Shown in pieces: positions 32,888 through 41,541 of a DNA stretch of 41,541 nucleotides. The notes under the pieces are model-generated. The model saw only the letters and a list, made by a program, of their open reading frames with translations. It made no database searches and was not told the DNA's origin. How positions within the stretch are numbered: the first letter of the stretch is position 1; each line of letters begins with the position of its first letter. The stretch spans positions 1 through 41,541 of the forward strand of contig CALAHF010000085.1 of the NCBI GenBank assembly GCA_937891465.1, written 5' to 3'. Source of the stretch: an uncultured Verrucomicrobiales bacterium (GTDB lineage: Bacteria > Verrucomicrobiota > Verrucomicrobiia > Verrucomicrobiales > DEV007). The position numbers were made by a program, and so were the translations under genes.

Positions 32888-33511
32888 TTATTCGCCGGTC
32901 GAAGCCTGCAAAGCCTTCACGTAAGCAACAATCGCCCAACGATCATGAACATTGATGGCGCCGTTGTAGGGCCCCATCAACCCTTTGCCGTGGGTAATCG
33001 TCCAAAAAAGTTGTCCTTCAGGAAGCGCCTTAACACGCGGATCCAATAAATTTGCTGTGGGAGGAATAGCCCAATATTTAGAAACGACACCCTGCCCGTT
33101 TCCGCTTTTGCCATGGCAAACGGTGCAGTTGATTTCAAACCGCTGTTGTCCACGCTCAAGAAACTCTTCATCCACCTTCACCTGCTCGGGAAATCCCTCA
33201 CCGAAGAAATCCTCAAACTTTCCGGTGTTGTAATAGTCTGAACCAACGCTGAAATCCAGATTGGTGGTTCCGATCCCCGCACTTGCATCAATCGGCTGAA
33301 CAAATCCAAGAGGAACAGTACCTGCGATCGGCTTCCGCGACCCCTGATTATCAGCAAAAAAGTGACTCGGCTTCTGATATTTGACCTTGTACTGGCGGTC
33401 CATGTCTGGGAATAACTCGAACGGTGGACTCGTGAATTTCGCACCGCGCGGCCCCAACGCAGAAACGATGGTCACGGTCAAAATTGCAAGAACTAGGAAA
33501 AACCAGCGCAT
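32888..33511 (-). CDS. actE: alternative complex III monoheme cytochrome c ActE
   Basis: The protein has 207 residues with an N-terminal anchor or lipid-type signal helix. Its heme site is CTVCH (Cys129, Cys132, His133), followed by GKSGNGQGVVSKY and a Met ligand near GLMGPY. ActE takes electrons from ActA and hands them to the terminal oxidase side. The gene lies between actF and actD with short gaps, the standard order. Confidence 0.92.
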   Translation of the reverse strand: MRWFFLVLAILTVTIVSALGPRGAKFTSPPFELFPDMDRQYKVKYQKPSHFFADNQGSRKPIAGTVPLGFVQPIDASAGIGTTNLDFSVGSDYYNTGKFEDFFGEGFPEQVKVDEEFLERGQQRFEINCTVCHGKSGNGQGVVSKYWAIPPTANLLDPRVKALPEGQLFWTITHGKGLMGPYNGAINVHDRWAIVAYVKALQASTGE

Positions 33512-33520
33512 TAGATCAAA

Positions 33521-34069
33521 TTAGGCTTCAAGGAGTTCGATTTCACCCGCACCAATTTCTTCAAGAAATTCGCGGGTCCGCTCTTTGCGGAATTTAGGAT
33601 CACGAGACTCAATTACGAGAATGAATCCGTCGTCAGAAAATTTGTTAAATAACGCTGAATTGAACAGCGGGTGATTCCAGCGTGGAAGCATGATAAACGC
33701 GCACAATCCGATCAGCGTTGCGAACGCAGTGAACAAAATCGTCAACTCAAACATCACAGGAAAGAATGCAGGAATAGTACTGAGATTCGTCGGCTTATTC
33801 TGCACGACGGTCGGGTAAAGCATCACCTGCGTGAAAAACTCAAGCGAAAGAGCCGTCAGGAACCCCGTAACACCACCAATCAACGAGCACGTCGAAAGCC
33901 ATGACTTCCCGAGCCCCATCGCCTTATCAATTCCGTGAACCGGATAAGGAGTGTGGACATCCCAGCGCTTAAACCCGGCATCGCGCACATGCTCGGCGGC
34001 ATGATAGAGTTCCGGCGCTGAACCAAATTCAGCGATGTAAGCAAACGGTGTTGTTCGATTTTCACTCAT
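33521..34069 (-). CDS. actD: alternative complex III membrane subunit ActD (DUF3341)
   Basis: The protein has 182 residues with two central helices (CSLIGGVTGFLTALSLEFF and FELTILFTAFATLIGLCAFIML). The start FAYIAEFGSAPELYHAAEHVRDAGF and the end DDGFILVIESRDPKF are conserved ends of DUF3341. It has no cofactor and helps bind the membrane and periplasmic parts. It starts 8 bases after the actC stop. Confidence 0.93.
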   Translation of the reverse strand: MSENRTTPFAYIAEFGSAPELYHAAEHVRDAGFKRWDVHTPYPVHGIDKAMGLGKSWLSTCSLIGGVTGFLTALSLEFFTQVMLYPTVVQNKPTNLSTIPAFFPVMFELTILFTAFATLIGLCAFIMLPRWNHPLFNSALFNKFSDDGFILVIESRDPKFRKERTREFLEEIGAGEIELLEA

Positions 34070-34077
34070 TCGTTGTG

Positions 34078-35529
<1,452 letters not shown>

Positions 35530-35549
35530 TGGTGGTTTAAATCAGTTTT

Positions 35550-35594
35550 ACGATCAAATAGGGTTGGTTCGTTGAATCAATAGGGTCCGATCGT
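35550..35594. repeat. CAATAGGGT interspersed repeat between actB and actC
   Basis: Two direct units (TCAAATAGGGTTGG and TCAATAGGGTCC) lie between perfect terminal arms ACGATC and GATCGT. The 45-base element fills most of the 74-base gap. Confidence 0.8.
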
Positions 35595-35603
35595 GAAAAA
35601 GGG

Positions 35604-38600
35604 TTAGTGCATTTTTGAAGTCGAAACACCCACTTTATCCGCCCCTGGCATTGCCGGATTTGGATTCTTAATGCGGGCCAAATAACTCGTCCGTGGACGG
35701 GTTCCGATATATTTCAACAAATCGTAATTTCTTGGATTATTCTTACCTCCAACAATTGAATCCTTCTCATTCATCAAGTTTCCGAAGTCAATCGCCCCTG
35801 CAGGACATGCATCCTGACAAGCGACTGTGAGTGAATTCGCCTTAACCTGAACATCAGCGGAATCGCGAGCAGCAACTTTAGCTCCAATCTTCGCCTTGCT
35901 GATTCGCTGAACGCAATAGGTGCATTTCTCGATCACGCCGCGCATCCGAACCGTTACATTCGGGTTCTTCTGAAGTTGCTCAGAAGTGGTCGCGTGACCC
36001 TCGGCTGGAGCAAGCGGCCCGTGATACAACTTATCAAGCGGACGCTTATTGTAATCAAAGTAATTGAAGCGACGCGCCTTATAGGGGCAGTTATTCGCGC
36101 AATAACGCGTTCCGATACAGCGATTGTAAGTCATCGCATTCAAACCATCGGAACTGTGAACCGTTGCATTCACTGGGCAAACCGTCTCACACGGAGCCGC
36201 CTCGCACTGCTGACATGCAACTGGCTGGGTAATCATCTCAACCGCATCGTCATCAATCGACCGACGACCGGGAGTTTCCAGCTTATCACCAAAAGCGTAA
36301 TCCGTAACACCGCCGCGATCACTAATGAGCTCGTGGTCTTTTTCGCTCGTAAAATAGCGGTCCATCCGGATCCAGTGCATTTCACGACCCGCCAGAACCT
36401 GGTGCTTTCCAACAATTGGAATATTATTCTCAGCCTGACACGCCACCGAACAAGCATTGCAACCGATGCACGAATGCAAATCGATCGTCATCGCCCATTG
36501 GTGATTCGGATCTACTCGGAAAGCATGACCTTCAAGAGCCCAATCCGAATTCTCCTCATTCCGCGTCGGATTAAGGTCATCCGAACTGGTGAAATCGTAC
36601 CCTTTATAAAGCGAAATCTCTTCAGGAATATGAGCATCCATTCCCTGGGTTTGAGCAAAATCATCATGCTCATCGAACATGTCTTTAGTTCCTTCGCGAA
36701 CCAAAGCACGCCCCTCCATGCTGTAGTGTTCAGCCGTGAGAGCCAAATCATGCTTATAACCAAGCTTTTTAACGGTCGCACCAGGAATCACAAATGGATT
36801 CGCAGTCGTCCGCAATGGATTCACATCAAAACCAACACCCGTTCCGACGTTTCCAACAGAAACCTCTTCATCAACACCGTAGTAACCCACAGACAACTGA
36901 AGCGTGTAATCAGCCTGACCCGGACTCCGCAAAACAGGGGCTTTAATTGAACGATCACCAACAGCAATCTCAACCATGTCCCCATCTTCAAGACCAAGAC
37001 GCGAAGCCGTTCCAAAACCGATGAGCGCAGCATTATCCCACGTGAGCTTTGTGATTGGATCAGGAGATTCCTGCATCCAACCGTTGTTCACAAATCGACC
37101 ATCGTAAGTCGATGACCCGGGAACCAAATTCACCTCGAGAGCCTCCGGGTGAGGAAGATCGGAGAATTTAAGACCAGACGGAGCCGAAGGACTACCAGAA
37201 GCAGCTGGATACTTGGTATCTTTCGCGAAACCGATCCGAACCACATCATTCCAGTCCGCACCGCCAGCAACTCGCTTAAACGTCTCTTGAACCGCAACCA
37301 AGGCATCTGCAACCAGATTGACTTCAGCTTTGGCCTCCACTGCAACTGGAGCAGCAGCCTTTTCACCTTCTTTAACAGGCTCACCAGCCGAAACTGGAGT
37401 CGCAGCCACAGCCGCAACAGGAGACACAAGAAGTGACTGCAAAAAGTTAATTTCAGAAACCCCACCCCACATCGGGCGAATCATAGGCTGCTGAACAGAA
37501 TAGACACCGAGCTCAGAACGAAAATCGCCCCAGGCCTCCAAGTAATGCGTCGCCGGCACATGCCACGTCGACTGCCGCGCCGTCAAATTAACGCGAACCC
37601 CATGGTGAACTACCCGAGGAACCTTCGCAAAAGCCTCAGCCACATTCAAATCAGCAGGAGCATCAAACACAGGATCCGACTCAGTTGAAACAAAAAGCGT
37701 CTTAATTTTTCCAGAATTAATATCCGCAACCAGCTCAGCTAACCCTGAATTTGTCTTCTGACCGGTATTAACAACCGAAACAGGCGCGCCGAGCGCCGCA
37801 TTCATAACAGCGACGAGATGATGAACCTCTTTAGGCTGAGCAGAACCAGCAACCACCAGCGACTTACCTTTGGCAGCCAGTAAATCTTTAGCACACTCAG
37901 AAATCCATTTGGTGTTGTAAACCGCCTTATTGATTCCACCCGCACTGAAACCTGAAATCTCAGCAGCAAGCAACGCGGCAACCTGCAGCACCTGACTCGA
38001 AGCAACACGATAGCGGTGATCAGCCATTCCACCAGTCAGCGTAAAACCTGACTCAACGGAGTAGAGGCGATTCATTTCACCACCATCATCAACCTTCCGA
38101 CCACGAGCAAATTCAGCTACAGGATCCTCACCCTGCTTATCAAGCCCCATGAAATCACAGTCGAGTGACAAAACCCGCTCGGCCTTTTCAAAATTCGGCA
38201 CCGCACGACCACCTTCACCGTATATCTCGTTTTCAGCCGCCTCACGACTGCCACCAGCAAGAACATCGTAGCTATAAACCTTAGATCCCGCGTATTTCGC
38301 AACCGCATCCGCAAGCAGGCGAGCCCGCGTCGGAGAAGAGTTCTCAGAGATCAAAAACGCAACCCCATCACCGGACGCCGCCTCACGAAAGCCATTGAGA
38401 AATCCGCCTTCAAAATCAGCAGCAACCGTTGGATTACCAGCCTTCAAATAGCCACGCGAGCGATCCGGATCATACATGTCCAGAATCGACGCCTGCGTAA
38501 AAGCATCCGACCCACCCGACATATTCGGGTGCAATTTATTTCCATCCACCTTCGTCGGGCGACCATCATAAGTCGTCACCACCAACGGGTCACAACCGCG

Positions 38601-38918
38601 ACCACCCAAACGAGGCTTTGCCGTTGCGTAAAAAAGCGCTTTTCCGGGAACCAACCACTCAACGTGATCATTAAACGGAACCAAATTTCGAACCGGACGA
38701 CTGCACGCCACACCAAATCCAGCCAGAGCTGTCGCAGCACCCATCAACTTAATGAAATTACGACGCGAATCATCATCCGACTCCAATTCAGCAGCACCCT
38801 GAGGAAATTCCCGCTCCAACCAGGATTTAAAATCCTTGGAATCCTCCAATTCACCAAGGCTCCGCCAATATTGGCGACCAGTCTCAGGAGCTTCAGGATG
38901 TATCCACTTGCGCTTCAT
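35604..38918 (-). CDS. actB: alternative complex III iron-sulfur subunit ActB (fused B1-B2)
   Basis: The protein has 1104 residues. A twin-arginine motif SRRNFIKLMG (Arg52-Arg53) is followed by a lipobox-like GVAC with Cys72, so it is Tat-exported and probably lipid-anchored. Residues ~80-740 resemble molybdopterin oxidoreductases but without a visible cofactor site, as is usual for ActB. Residues ~790-1080 hold four Fe-S cluster motifs: CIGCNACSVACQAENN, CQQCEAAPCETVCP, CIGTRYCANNCPYKARRF and the pair CTYCVQR plus CQDACPAGA. It carries electrons between quinol subunits and the ActA hemes. The mid-region has an Ala/Lys/Glu-rich linker near 520-545. Confidence 0.96.
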   Translation of the reverse strand: MKRKWIHPEAPETGRQYWRSLGELEDSKDFKSWLEREFPQGAAELESDDDSRRNFIKLMGAATALAGFGVACSRPVRNLVPFNDHVEWLVPGKALFYATAKPRLGGRGCDPLVVTTYDGRPTKVDGNKLHPNMSGGSDAFTQASILDMYDPDRSRGYLKAGNPTVAADFEGGFLNGFREAASGDGVAFLISENSSPTRARLLADAVAKYAGSKVYSYDVLAGGSREAAENEIYGEGGRAVPNFEKAERVLSLDCDFMGLDKQGEDPVAEFARGRKVDDGGEMNRLYSVESGFTLTGGMADHRYRVASSQVLQVAALLAAEISGFSAGGINKAVYNTKWISECAKDLLAAKGKSLVVAGSAQPKEVHHLVAVMNAALGAPVSVVNTGQKTNSGLAELVADINSGKIKTLFVSTESDPVFDAPADLNVAEAFAKVPRVVHHGVRVNLTARQSTWHVPATHYLEAWGDFRSELGVYSVQQPMIRPMWGGVSEINFLQSLLVSPVAAVAATPVSAGEPVKEGEKAAAPVAVEAKAEVNLVADALVAVQETFKRVAGGADWNDVVRIGFAKDTKYPAASGSPSAPSGLKFSDLPHPEALEVNLVPGSSTYDGRFVNNGWMQESPDPITKLTWDNAALIGFGTASRLGLEDGDMVEIAVGDRSIKAPVLRSPGQADYTLQLSVGYYGVDEEVSVGNVGTGVGFDVNPLRTTANPFVIPGATVKKLGYKHDLALTAEHYSMEGRALVREGTKDMFDEHDDFAQTQGMDAHIPEEISLYKGYDFTSSDDLNPTRNEENSDWALEGHAFRVDPNHQWAMTIDLHSCIGCNACSVACQAENNIPIVGKHQVLAGREMHWIRMDRYFTSEKDHELISDRGGVTDYAFGDKLETPGRRSIDDDAVEMITQPVACQQCEAAPCETVCPVNATVHSSDGLNAMTYNRCIGTRYCANNCPYKARRFNYFDYNKRPLDKLYHGPLAPAEGHATTSEQLQKNPNVTVRMRGVIEKCTYCVQRISKAKIGAKVAARDSADVQVKANSLTVACQDACPAGAIDFGNLMNEKDSIVGGKNNPRNYDLLKYIGTRPRTSYLARIKNPNPAMPGADKVGVSTSKMH

Positions 38919-38945
38919 TAAAAAATATCAAATATCAAGAATTCA

Positions 38946-39716
38946 CTATCGGTGACAGGACGCACAATCTTGCGGCGGATGCACATTCCACAATCCCTGC
39001 AGATGCTTACCCACGATTTTTTGCGTCAAAGAATCACCTTCACCAATTCCATCTGCCTCCATCAACTCCGCCTCAGACTTGCCGGACTTACTAGCGATCC
39101 TAGCATAAAATTCACCCACGTTCTCATCTTCAGCCTCCCAATCAAGATTGGTAATCTGATCCAGCGGACGAAGGTGTTCATCAACATTCCTGTGACAATC
39201 GAGGCAGAACCCCATGCTCAGGTTTTTCGCGTGATAAACCACGGACATTTCATTCACCTTGCCATGACACTCCACACAACTGACACCGCGATTTACGTGA
39301 GCAGCATGGTTAAAGTAAGCATAATCAGGAGTTTCGTGGATTTGAACCCAACGAATTGGATCGCCCGTGTAATTCTCGTTATCAGTATCCATCGCCTGAC
39401 GCAAAGGCTCGAGAGCAGGAGAATCAGCCTTCACCTTACCGGGGCCATGGCAATTCCAGCAAGTTTGAGCTGCAGGAATATTTGAGTGCGGAGAATCTTC
39501 CACGAAAGTATGGCAGTAACGACAATCCATTTTCAACTGCCCCGCATGAAGCGAATGATCAAAGGGGATTGGCTGCTGCGGCGCGTATCCGACTCGCGTA
39601 AACTTTGGCGTCGCAACATACCACGTCAAACCTGCGATAACGGTGGCTAATGCACCGAGGCAGATGATCAATTTTATAGGCAGGAGATTAATCCAGCGTG
39701 GAAAGATGTTTCCCAT
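38946..39716 (-). CDS. actA: alternative complex III pentaheme cytochrome c ActA
   Basis: The protein has 256 residues with one N-terminal helix (LPIKLIICLGALATVIAGL) and a periplasmic multiheme domain. Five C-x-x-C-H sites are seen: CRYCH (65-69), CWNCH (86-90), CVECH (147-151), CLDCH (171-175) and CASCH (251-255), the number known for ActA. It is the first gene of the run. A perfect CRP-type palindrome is centred about 40 bases before its start. Confidence 0.95.
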   Translation of the reverse strand: MGNIFPRWINLLPIKLIICLGALATVIAGLTWYVATPKFTRVGYAPQQPIPFDHSLHAGQLKMDCRYCHTFVEDSPHSNIPAAQTCWNCHGPGKVKADSPALEPLRQAMDTDNENYTGDPIRWVQIHETPDYAYFNHAAHVNRGVSCVECHGKVNEMSVVYHAKNLSMGFCLDCHRNVDEHLRPLDQITNLDWEAEDENVGEFYARIASKSGKSEAELMEADGIGEGDSLTQKIVGKHLQGLWNVHPPQDCASCHR

Positions 39717-39747
39717 TACAAAAGTTTCGAGGCGGCTATTTAAGACT

Positions 39748-39765
39748 TTGTGAAAAATTTCACAA
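39748..39765. promoter_or_regulatory. CRP/FNR-family type operator upstream of actA
   Basis: TTGTGAAAAATTTCACAA is an 18-base perfect palindrome that contains TGTGA-N6-TCACA, the exact half-sites of the CRP consensus. It lies in the only sizeable gap upstream of the 22-gene respiratory run. On the minus strand a weak promoter (TTGTGA, 17 bases, TAAATA) overlaps it, so the effect could be repression or activation. Confidence 0.65.
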
Positions 39766-39974
39766 GCGCTTTTTGGATAAAATTTCTAAGAAAATTTACG
39801 AATGACCGTGCGTCCGCGATGCAACTCTTTTATTGCCACTTTCTGAACGATTTTTGATATGATAGAAATCAACCGGACCTGCCCGCCTTTGAGACGACGT
39901 CGTAACCGAAAATTCCTCCGAGTAACCGTCCATAATGAGGAGTTTGAGCAATCCCACCCCGAGCCGCGAAGGAA

Positions 39975-40367
39975 TTGAAAACAGCCACGAACAGTCCGCT
40001 TTTATCATATCGAGATCAGTTTTTTACAAACCTTGACGGATTTTTGAAAACCTTCTGGCCCTTTCTGATCGCAGCAAGCATCGCAGCGGCGCTCGATTTT
40101 GTTTCGACTTCAAGATTCATGAATGAGGGAAACATCATCGACGAAGTTCACCCGATCATCCGATGGATCTCATTCCTGCTCGGCCCGTTCTGGGGTCCAT
40201 TAGTAGGAAAAATCGGCCAACTGGTGTTTTTAACCCTCTTCACCATCATGTTCCGCAAATGGGCGCGGGTCATTTTTGTCATCGTGACCGTGATCTATCT
40301 TTACGCCGCCTGGTTCAACACGTGGGGCATCGCTCTCTATACCCCAAGATTCTTTCAGTTTCTGTGA
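39975..40367 (+). CDS. small membrane protein of unknown function
   Basis: The protein has 130 residues from a TTG start; no ATG lies near the N-terminus. Three or four helices are seen (FWPFLIAASIAAALDFVSTS, WISFLLGPFWGPLVGKIGQLVFL and VIFVIVTVIYLYAAWFN). The first helix ends in LDFVSTSRFM and a Glu/Asn/Asp-rich loop follows, resembling small DUF5658-like proteins, but I cannot confirm the family. It converges on hisA. Confidence 0.6.
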   Translation: MKTATNSPLLSYRDQFFTNLDGFLKTFWPFLIAASIAAALDFVSTSRFMNEGNIIDEVHPIIRWISFLLGPFWGPLVGKIGQLVFLTLFTIMFRKWARVIFVIVTVIYLYAAWFNTWGIALYTPRFFQFL

Positions 40368-40379
40368 GGGCGCACAAAA

Positions 40380-41171
40380 TCAATCCAACTCCCGTGCGTT
40401 CCACGCAACACAATCCGCATACGTCACCAGCGATCCGCCAAAAATATCCAGCGCACTACCAATCGTAAGATCGACCATTCCGCCGCTTAACTCGTGAACG
40501 CGCTCCAAATCTGCCAATGAACGGGCACCACCGGCATAGGTAACCGGCTTTTTGCCCCACGCCCCGAGCATCGTTACCAATTCTTCGTCGATTCCCTCGC
40601 ACTTGCCTTCCACATCGGCGGCGTGAATCAAAAACTCCGCGCAGGAACCCGCCAACGAATCCAGCGTTTCGTGCGTAACTTTCAAATCCGTCGGCGTTTG
40701 CCATTTGTTCATCGCCACGATCCATTCACCGGATTCCGCCGAACGCCGACATGACAAATCGATCACCAGCTGCATCCAGCCAGTCTCCGCGTGCAATTCA
40801 GCGAGTCGATCCTCCTGAAAATGCCCGTCTTTTTCGAAAAGATACGAGGTCGCGATGACGTGCGTGGCCCCCATATTAAGCCAGTCCGACGCATTCTCCG
40901 CCGTGATTCCACCTCCAATTTGCATGCCATCCGGATACGCCCCCAGAGCCGCCCATGCCGCCGCATCATTCCCCGGCCCCAGTTTAATGACGTGCCCTCC
41001 CCGCAATTCGTCCTTTCCATAAAGCTCCGCAAAATATTCAGGTGATTCGTCTGCGACAAAATTCTCGCGCAGCGATTCTGCATCCGAATTCAGCGTTCCC
41101 CCGACAATTTGCTTCACCTGCCCTTCGTGCAAATCAATGCAGGGGCGAAATTTGGTTTTTGGTTTTCCCAT
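40380..41171 (-). CDS. hisA: eukaryote-type HisA (ProFAR isomerase)
   Basis: The protein has 263 residues of a (beta/alpha)8 barrel. It isomerises N'-ProFAR to PRFAR, the fourth step of histidine synthesis. The sequence follows the fungal/plant HIS6 type rather than the usual bacterial HisA: FRPCIDLHEGQVKQIVGGTL, HVIKLGPGND, QIGGGI, LVIDLSCRR, WIVAMNKWQT, FLIHAADVEGKCEGID and VTYAGGARS. The catalytic Asp pair is in CIDLH and HAADVEG. No other his genes lie nearby. Confidence 0.93.
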   Translation of the reverse strand: MGKPKTKFRPCIDLHEGQVKQIVGGTLNSDAESLRENFVADESPEYFAELYGKDELRGGHVIKLGPGNDAAAWAALGAYPDGMQIGGGITAENASDWLNMGATHVIATSYLFEKDGHFQEDRLAELHAETGWMQLVIDLSCRRSAESGEWIVAMNKWQTPTDLKVTHETLDSLAGSCAEFLIHAADVEGKCEGIDEELVTMLGAWGKKPVTYAGGARSLADLERVHELSGGMVDLTIGSALDIFGGSLVTYADCVAWNARELD

Positions 41172-41319
41172 ATCAGTTCAGAAAAATACCGCCACCTTCG
41201 GGGAACCCGTTCACGAGTCAACAGTATCCGTTCATCGGTAAGTTCAACGTTCTATTGCATAAAAGAGATTGGTGTAGAGCTGATGAGGTCTACTGCGTTG
41301 CCAGCCTCAAAATAAAGCC

Positions 41320-41541
41320 ATGCAAAAGACCAAAACCTACAGCCATCTGTACCGGAAAGACCGTGACGTAATCTATCGAATGAAGCAACGGGGGGAAAAG
41401 CAGGAGGACATTGCCGACACCATTGGAACGTCGCAGAGCACCGTCAGCCGGGAGTTGAAACGCAATTGGCAGCGGACGGTCAGGCTATCGAGCTGCTCAC
41501 GGGGTATGAGGTGCACACGATCACTCTTGACAATGGCCTTG
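41320..41541 (+). pseudogene. IS30-family transposase with internal deletion, partial (runs off right edge)
   Basis: From ATG 41320 the frame gives the IS30 N-terminal helix-turn-helix: KTYSHLYRKDRDVIYRMKQ, then QEDIADTIGTSQSTVSREL and KRN. Directly after, the frame turns to nonsense, while another frame from 41472 encodes DGQAIELLTGYEVHTITLDN, which is the DDE catalytic region with its TxDNG motif. About 130 or more codons that usually lie between are missing, so the gene is dead. The rest lies beyond the window. Confidence 0.75.

Noticed and set aside
35976-36950. 324-residue plus-strand ORF over actB
   Set aside because: It lies antisense to the Fe-S domain of ActB and is an Ile/Arg-rich mirror frame with no recognisable domain.
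39796-40008. 70-residue minus-strand ORF upstream of actA
   Set aside because: No family signs, overlaps the opposite-strand membrane protein start, and lies in the control region of the respiratory run.

Overview
The window is about 41.5 kb of a chromosome that looks like Verrucomicrobiota, or a close PVC-group relative. This rests on gene content only: an alternative complex III (Act) cluster joined to an aa3-type oxidase, DUF1573 and rhodanese genes, secreted beta-helix and subtilase proteins, and a eukaryote-type HisA. The genus cannot be read from the sequence.

Region 1 (1-3.9 kb) is accessory. It holds a partial ISL3-family transposase running off the left edge, an autotransporter-like outer membrane protein, three copies of a ~70 bp repeat, and an integrase stub beside a tRNA-Asp(GTC) gene. 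This looks like the remains of an element that once used the tRNA as its attachment site.

Region 2 (4-17.9 kb) is mixed chromosomal content: a ROK sugar kinase, a secreted alpha/beta hydrolase broken by three homopolymer frameshifts, a Ser/His-rich lipoprotein, a beta-helix protein, a subtilase with an altered catalytic Asp, TPR proteins, a serine hydrolase, cysK, a pterin dehydratase, DoxX, a ferritin-like gene with an in-frame TGA, ispH, and a membrane protein plus winged-helix regulator pair. Two nearly identical 17 bp palindromes precede the regulator operon and ispH, suggesting a small regulon.

Region 3 (17.9-39.7 kb) is one long minus-strand respiratory run of 22 genes. In transcription order: actA, actB, actC, actD, actE, actF; a one-TM protein; a CcoN-like protein; a CcoO-like cytochrome c; a membrane-anchored cytochrome c; oxidase subunits I, III and IV; two small membrane proteins; oxidase subunit II; heme A synthase; heme O synthase; SCO1; DUF420; DUF1573; rhodanese. 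Electrons would pass from quinol through the Act complex and c-type hemes to the oxidase, with the downstream genes making heme A and loading copper. The CcoN-like protein has lost five of the six histidines that bind hemes and CuB in true cbb3 oxidases, so it is probably a structural or electron-transfer subunit. Oxidase subunit III carries a ~285-residue hydrophilic insertion with a His-rich stretch. A perfect CRP-type palindrome lies just upstream of actA.

Region 4 (39.8-41.5 kb) has a small membrane protein, a eukaryote-type HisA and an internally deleted IS30 transposase at the right edge.

A family of ~44 bp interspersed repeats built on CAATAGGGTTGG sits in gaps between genes throughout, mostly next to start codons in the respiratory run.
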